From assembly GCF_900087055.1 (NCBI RefSeq), contig NZ_LT575468.1, positions 2,297,773-2,361,772 of the forward strand: 64,000 nucleotides of DNA, written 5' to 3'. The position numbers and the translations under genes were made by a program. The notes beneath the pieces were generated by a model. That model was not told the origin of the DNA and did not search any database. It saw nothing but the letters and a program-made list of their open reading frames with translations. Shown piece after piece: positions 59,704 through 64,000 of the stretch. Each line of letters opens with the position of its first letter. The stretch's first letter is position 1. The stretch comes from Plesiomonas shigelloides (GTDB lineage: Bacteria > Pseudomonadota > Gammaproteobacteria > Enterobacterales > CAMTGL01).

Positions 59704-61614
59704 GTGCGGCGCAATCTGATGCAAAAACGCAATTGCCTGTCCGACATCACGCGAGCGCGGCAGCGGCGGCAAGCTTTCCAAAAACACCTGCCCATAAGGA
59801 CGCGACACCAAACGGGCATCGCAAATCACTACCACACCACGGTCTTGGGTATCTCGAATCAAACGACCCACCCCTTGCTTTAAGGTGATCACCGCATCCG
59901 GTAACTGCACATCACTGAAGGGATCGCAACCGCGGCGCTGGCTGTCTTCCATGCGCGCTTTTAACAGCGGATCATCGGGCGCGGTAAACGGCAGTTTGTC
60001 GATAATCACGCAAGACAATGCTTGACCGCGCACATCCACCCCTTCCCAGAAACTGCCCGTCGCCACCAGTAAGGCATTGCCGTGCTCAACAAAGGTTTCG
60101 AGCAATTTTTGCTTGCCGGTTTCCCCTTGCACCAACACCGGCAGACTTAAGCGCGCCCGAAATCGCTCGGCTAAATCACGCATCATCTGATGCGAGGTGC
60201 ACAGGAAAAAACAGCGCCCTTGGCTGGCCTCAATCACTGGGGTCAGCAAGTTCACCAGCGCCTCCGCGGTATAAGGACGATTCGGCTCCGGCAGAAAACG
60301 GGGCACACACAGCAATGCCTGCGAAGGATAATCAAACGGGCTGGTCAGCGTCAGCTGGCGTGCCTTGGCGATGCCCAGACGCTGGCAATAGTGGTCAAAA
60401 TTCTCCCCCACCGCCAAGGTGGCAGAGGTGAAAATCCACGCCGCCGGATGCAAGCGCATTTGTTCACTGAATTTGTCCGCTACACTGAGCGGCGTCAGAT
60501 TCAAACTAAAATGTCGCCCCGAGCTTTCATACCAGTAACTGTAACCGGTAACATCGGTGTCGCTCAGGCGCTTGAGACGCGCGCGAAACTGCTCAGCCCG
60601 CTCAAACGCGGCGTCGAGCAATTTAGAGCGCCCCACCACCAAGCGCAGCACTTCGGCCGCAAAATCCAGCGCGTCATTTAAACGTGATAATTCGCGTTGG
60701 ATCAGCGGATTTTTCAACGCATCGCGCCAGTTTCCTCGCCCGATGCCACCGTTCAACACAATGCATAAGTCTTGCGCAGTCTGGGTTAACCGCTCGGCAC
60801 ACTTACTCAACTGCGCCACATCGCGCACTTCAAGGTGATAACCGAGCAGCATGTCTTTACCTAAGTCCAGCAATTGGCGCGAGGTCAGTGACTGACCAAA
60901 ATACTGACTGGCGATATCCGGCAGCTGGTGCGCTTCATCGAAGATGATCACTTCCGCTTCCGGAATTAGCTCAGCAAAACCGGTCTCTTTGACCACCATA
61001 TCAGCCAAAAACAGGTGATGGTTTACCACCACCACATCGGCTTCCAGCGCACGGCGACGCGCCCGCAACACGTAGCACTCTTGATACTGTGGACACTCAG
61101 TACCAAGACAAGACTCGTTGGTACTGGTGACCATCGGCAGCACTGGGCTGTCTTCGGCCACCGCATCGCAATCGCTCAGATCGCCACTGTCACTGGATGA
61201 TGACCAGGTGCGGATCCGCACCAGATCCGCCAGCACCGTTTTATCGGTCAGATGACTTTCCGCCATTTGCCGATCGAGGCGATCCAGACACAGGTAATTG
61301 GCCCGCCCTTTGAGCAATGCGACTCGGCCCGTGAAATTGAGCGCGCCTTCGATAGTAGGTAAATCGCGGCGAAACAGCTGATCTTGCAAGTTTTTCGAGC
61401 CGGTAGAGATGATGGTTTTGCGCTTGGCGGCCAGTGCCGGCACCAAATAGGCATAGGTTTTCCCGGTGCCGGTTCCCGCTTCCACCACCAGCGCGGATTT
61501 GTGCTCAATGGCCTCACCGACTGCTTGCGCCATCTGACGCTGCGGTTCACGGGCGCGAAAGCCCTCAATGTTACGGGCCAGAATGCCATCGTCTGCAAAA
61601 TAGTTGTCTGTCAC
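59695..61614 (-). CDS. yoaA: YoaA, XPD/DinG-like ATP-dependent DNA helicase
   Basis: Fe-S superfamily 2 helicase, 639 residues from GTG 61614 (MTDNYFADDGILARNI); E. coli 636. Walker A EAGTGTGKT near residue 46; Fe-S cysteines in YLCLDRL and CLGTECPQYQEC; DEAH box FDEAHQLPDIASQYFG; helicase motif VI QGVGRLIRDTQDRG. An ATG at 61686 gives a 24-residue extension of unclear value. In E. coli YoaA partners HolC at stalled forks. The stop codon lies inside the repeat region that separates it from tsaB. Confidence 0.94.
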   Translation of the reverse strand: MTDNYFADDGILARNIEGFRAREPQRQMAQAVGEAIEHKSALVVEAGTGTGKTYAYLVPALAAKRKTIISTGSKNLQDQLFRRDLPTIEGALNFTGRVALLKGRANYLCLDRLDRQMAESHLTDKTVLADLVRIRTWSSSSDSGDLSDCDAVAEDSPVLPMVTSTNESCLGTECPQYQECYVLRARRRALEADVVVVNHHLFLADMVVKETGFAELIPEAEVIIFDEAHQLPDIASQYFGQSLTSRQLLDLGKDMLLGYHLEVRDVAQLSKCAERLTQTAQDLCIVLNGGIGRGNWRDALKNPLIQRELSRLNDALDFAAEVLRLVVGRSKLLDAAFERAEQFRARLKRLSDTDVTGYSYWYESSGRHFSLNLTPLSVADKFSEQMRLHPAAWIFTSATLAVGENFDHYCQRLGIAKARQLTLTSPFDYPSQALLCVPRFLPEPNRPYTAEALVNLLTPVIEASQGRCFFLCTSHQMMRDLAERFRARLSLPVLVQGETGKQKLLETFVEHGNALLVATGSFWEGVDVRGQALSCVIIDKLPFTAPDDPLLKARMEDSQRRGCDPFSDVQLPDAVITLKQGVGRLIRDTQDRGVVVICDARLVSRPYGQVFLESLPPLPRSRDVGQAIAFLHQIAPHGE

Positions 61615-62137
61615 GCGCGCCGGCCTGCCATCGAAAATTGAGTGAGTGAAGCGGTCATTATGCCTGTCCGCTGGCGTGGCGGCCAACCGGATCTGTGCAA
61701 TCTGCTGTGCAAAGTGTTATGCAAAATGGGGATATTGGCTTCACTCGCCGTCTGGTTAGGGCTCCGTTATCCTTTTTGTCATGTGTTTTTCTCTGCACTT
61801 TTTATTACGGGACTTTTCATCACTGCACTTTTCGCGACACTTTGAACATCGCGCCATACTCTTCCCTATTCATGTTCGATGTTGTCTATGCGCAGCAAGC
61901 CCCAAGAATGCGAAAACATGCCTATCACAAATAACCAGCCTTTCACGCTAGATGCAGCATAAAATACAACCAACTTTGCTGACTCAGCGTGTTATTCACT
62001 ACAGCAAAATTTACTGTTGCTTTTGGTTGGCGCTTTGGTTTAAGTTGAATTCACACTAAGTCTATCTAGGCATCACTGGCTGTATACATGCTCAATCCAT
62101 AACAGCAGCGATCATTAACCAGACACGAGATTTCACC
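61615..62137. other. Intergenic region yoaA / his operon
   Basis: About 520 nt. Short plus-strand frames at 61642-61934 have no support. The his promoter must lie near 62010-62100; TTTGGT at 62035 with TAAGTC 17 nt downstream is a weak candidate. Confidence 0.4.
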
Positions 62138-62188
62138 ATGACTGTTTTCACCGTTCGTAACCACCATCATCACCATCATCCTGATTAG
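62138..62188 (+). CDS. hisL: his operon leader peptide
   Basis: A 16-residue peptide, MTVFTVRNHHHHHHPD, with six consecutive His codons followed by Pro-Asp-stop, as in enterobacterial hisL (E. coli has seven His). Ribosome stalling on His codons under histidine-tRNA shortage favours the antiterminator. Upstream ACACGAGA is a weak ribosome-binding site. Confidence 0.95.
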   Translation: MTVFTVRNHHHHHHPD

Positions 62189-62261
62189 TCTTTCAGGACG
62201 CTGGTCCGTGGAAGACGCTCAGAGAGTTCTTCCGGTGGACGACAGTCAAGGTACACAATCC

Positions 62262-62296
62262 AGCCCCCGGAAGATCACTTTTCCGGGGGCTTTTTA
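62262..62296 (+). terminator. his attenuator terminator
   Basis: AGCCCCCGGAA paired with TTCCGGGGGCT, 8-nt loop, then TTTTT. It lies 74 nt after the hisL stop, between hisL and hisG. Confidence 0.95.
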
Positions 62297-62454
62297 CTGT
62301 ATACGCCGGTGCAAACTGGCCACAGGCAAAACGTCAACGGATGACGTAACGATTTAACGGCCTACTCCGCCGCCAGCAACATCGGAGTAGCCCCGCAATT
62401 TATCCAGCCCCGCTTATCGGCGCTGGGACAAAATCAGACTAAAAGGACATTGCC

Positions 62455-63354
62455 ATGCTGAACGCCAACCGACTGCGTATCGCTATCCAAAAATCCGGTC
62501 GCCTGAGTGATGACTCGCGCGAGCTGCTGGCCCGCTGTGGGGTCAAAATCAACCTGCAACAACAACGCCTGATTGCCTTTGCCGAAAACATGCCAATTGA
62601 TCTGCTGCGCGTGCGCGATGACGATATTCCCGGGCTGGTGATGGATGGCGTGGTAGATCTGGGCATCATCGGCGAAAACGTGCTGGAAGAAGAAGTGCTG
62701 AGCCGCCAAGCCCGTGGGGAAGACCCGCAATACAGCACCTTGCGCCGTTTAGATTTCGGTGGTTGCCGCCTCTCTTTGGCGGTGCCTATTGATACCCGTT
62801 ATGACGGCCCAGCCAGCCTACTCAATGCGCGCATTGCCACCTCTTACCCCAATTTGCTCAAGCGTTACATGGATGAGCGCGGCATCGCCTTTAAAAGCTG
62901 CCTGCTTAACGGTTCGGTAGAAGTTGCGCCGCGCGCCGGTTTGGCCGATGCCATCTGCGATCTGGTGTCGACCGGAGCCACTCTCGAAGCCAATGGCCTG
63001 CGTGAAGCAGAGGTCATCTACCGCTCCAAGGCCACCTTAATTCAGCGCGCCGGTACGCTATCAGCCGAAAAACAGCAATTGGTCGATCGCCTGCTGACGC
63101 GGATGCAAGGGGTGATTCAGGCGCGCGAATCCAAATACATCATGCTGCACGCTCCCACCGATCGCTTGGAAGAGATCATCGCGCTGCTGCCGGGTGCCGA
63201 GCACCCAACCGTGTTACCGCTGGCCAATGAGAAAAATCGTATCGCCATGCACATGGTCAGCAGCGAAACCCTGTTCTGGGAAACCATGGAGCAACTCAAA
63301 GCCTTAGGTGCCAGCTCCATTTTGGTGCTGCCAATTGAAAAGATGATGGAGTAA
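62455..63354 (+). CDS. hisG: ATP phosphoribosyltransferase (long form)
   Basis: First committed step of histidine synthesis, 299 residues, feedback-inhibited by histidine through the C-terminal ACT-like domain ([29 protein letters not shown]). N-terminal [20 protein letters not shown]; signature [32 protein letters not shown] (PRPP site, about residues 156-186). Start ATG 62455, with AAGGA at 7 nt. Self-sufficient long form, so no HisZ is needed. Confidence 0.98.
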   Translation: MLNANRLRIAIQKSGRLSDDSRELLARCGVKINLQQQRLIAFAENMPIDLLRVRDDDIPGLVMDGVVDLGIIGENVLEEEVLSRQARGEDPQYSTLRRLDFGGCRLSLAVPIDTRYDGPASLLNARIATSYPNLLKRYMDERGIAFKSCLLNGSVEVAPRAGLADAICDLVSTGATLEANGLREAEVIYRSKATLIQRAGTLSAEKQQLVDRLLTRMQGVIQARESKYIMLHAPTDRLEEIIALLPGAEHPTVLPLANEKNRIAMHMVSSETLFWETMEQLKALGASSILVLPIEKMME

Positions 63355-63359
63355 CGGCG

Positions 63360-64000
63360 ATGGAAATGTTGAATTGGGATCGCCTGAGCCCCGCTGAGCA
63401 GCAACAGGCCTTAATGCGTCCAGCCATCAGTGCCGCGCAAGACATCAGCGCCAGCGTGCGCGACATCGTGCAGCAAGTCCGACAAGGAGGCGATAGCGCC
63501 CTGCTGGCCTTAACCGAACGTTTTGACCGCGTGCGCCCTGCAACGCTTGCCGTCAGCGCCGCGGAAGTGGATGCTGCCGAAGCACGCTTAAGCGACGAGA
63601 TGAAAACCGCACTGCAAAACGCCTATCGTAACATCGCGGCGTTTCACGAAGCGCAGCGTCCATCGGTGGTGCGGGTGGAAACCCAGCCGGGGGTGACCTG
63701 CGAAGTGATCACCCGTCCGGTGCAATCGGTCGGATTGTATATCCCTGGCGGCTCAGCGCCACTGCTGTCGACCACCTTGATGCTCGGCATTCCGGCGCGC
63801 ATTGCCGGTTGTCCACAAGTGATCTTATGCTCCCCTCCGCCGATTGCCGATGAGATTTTGTATGTCGCACGCCTGTGTGGCATCAGCCAAATCTTCAATG
63901 TTGGCGGCGCGCAGGCGATTGCCGCTATGGCCTATGGCACCGAATCGGTACCGAAAGCAGACAAAATTTTTGGCCCCGGCAATGCCTATGTCACCGAAGC
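63360..64000 (+). CDS. hisD: Histidinol dehydrogenase, 3' end cut by window edge
   Basis: Oxidises histidinol to histidine in two NAD+ steps. 213 codons are visible. [16 protein letters not shown] starts 5 nt after the hisG stop. Family motifs: [42 protein letters not shown] near residue 110, [31 protein letters not shown] and [13 protein letters not shown] at the edge. ATG 63366 is an alternative start. Confidence 0.97.
   Translation, partial: MEMLNWDRLSPAEQQQALMRPAISAAQDISASVRDIVQQVRQGGDSALLALTERFDRVRPATLAVSAAEVDAAEARLSDEMKTALQNAYRNIAAFHEAQRPSVVRVETQPGVTCEVITRPVQSVGLYIPGGSAPLLSTTLMLGIPARIAGCPQVILCSPPPIADEILYVARLCGISQIFNVGGAQAIAAMAYGTESVPKADKIFGPGNAYVTE

Overview
The window is ordinary chromosomal DNA of an Enterobacterales-like gammaproteobacterium. 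Gene order repeatedly reproduces blocks of the E. coli chromosome (tdk/hns/galU/rssB/rssA/ychJ/purU; nudG/ynjH/topB/selD/ydjA/sppA/ansA; yeaC/msrB/gapA/yeaD/yeaG/yeaH; ycgB/fadR/nhaB/dsbB; ycgN/ycgM/ycgL/minCDE; rnd/fadD/tsaB/yoaA; hisL/hisG/hisD). Some elements are more typical of vibrios and relatives: a lysine-riboswitch-controlled NhaC-family transporter, a 16.1 kb gene resembling a Vibrio/Shewanella family, and an extra SelD-MnmH pair. Plesiomonas is my best guess; this is inference from gene content and order, not from a database match. I see no prophage, integrase, insertion sequence, CRISPR array or plasmid gene.

Layout. 0-1.4 kb: 3'-truncated mdlA (minus). 1.6-2.2 kb: a small ERI-1-like exonuclease-fold protein whose DxE motif reads A-L-Q. 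2.3-5.6 kb: tdk, a lysine-riboswitch-controlled NhaC-family transporter, and hns. 5.7-10.1 kb: a nucleotide-sugar operon galU-galE-ugd-UDP-glucuronate 4-epimerase (minus), which can turn glucose-1-P into UDP-Glc, UDP-Gal, UDP-GlcA and UDP-GalA. 10.6-11.9 kb: a POT-family peptide transporter broken by loss of one GGCT unit. 12-15.9 kb: rssB-rssA, ychJ, purU. 16.8-17.35 kb: four tandem tRNA-Tyr genes, followed by xthA. 18.5-21.9 kb: a basic amino acid ABC importer (ATPase, binding protein, two permeases). 22.2-28.2 kb: nudG, ynjH, topB, and the selenium genes mnmH and selD, then ydjA. 28.3-33.7 kb: fadH, sppA, ansA.

33.8-45.9 kb: yeaC, msrB, gapA behind a CRP-type promoter, yeaD, then the starvation/stress trio yeaG-yeaH-ycgB directly beside fadR, nhaB and dsbB. 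46-54.5 kb: dusC, ycgN, ygiQ, ycgM, a lytic transglycosylase, ycgL, minCDE. 54.5-61.7 kb: rnd, fadD, an AT-poor gene-sparse stretch with short tandem repeats, tsaB, yoaA. 62.1-64 kb: the start of the his operon with leader peptide, attenuator, hisG and partial hisD.

Genes that work together: FadR with FadD and FadH (candidate FadR operators lie before fadH and before fadR itself); SelD with MnmH (selenophosphate to 2-selenouridine in tRNA); RssA/RssB next to the RpoS-type yeaGH/ycgB regulon logic; MinC/D/E for septum placement. No wholly new system was found. The most unusual items are the catalytically substituted exonuclease-like protein, the riboswitch-controlled transporter, the broken peptide transporter at a tetranucleotide repeat, and three unrelated degenerate tandem repeats, one of which is in frame in front of dusC.
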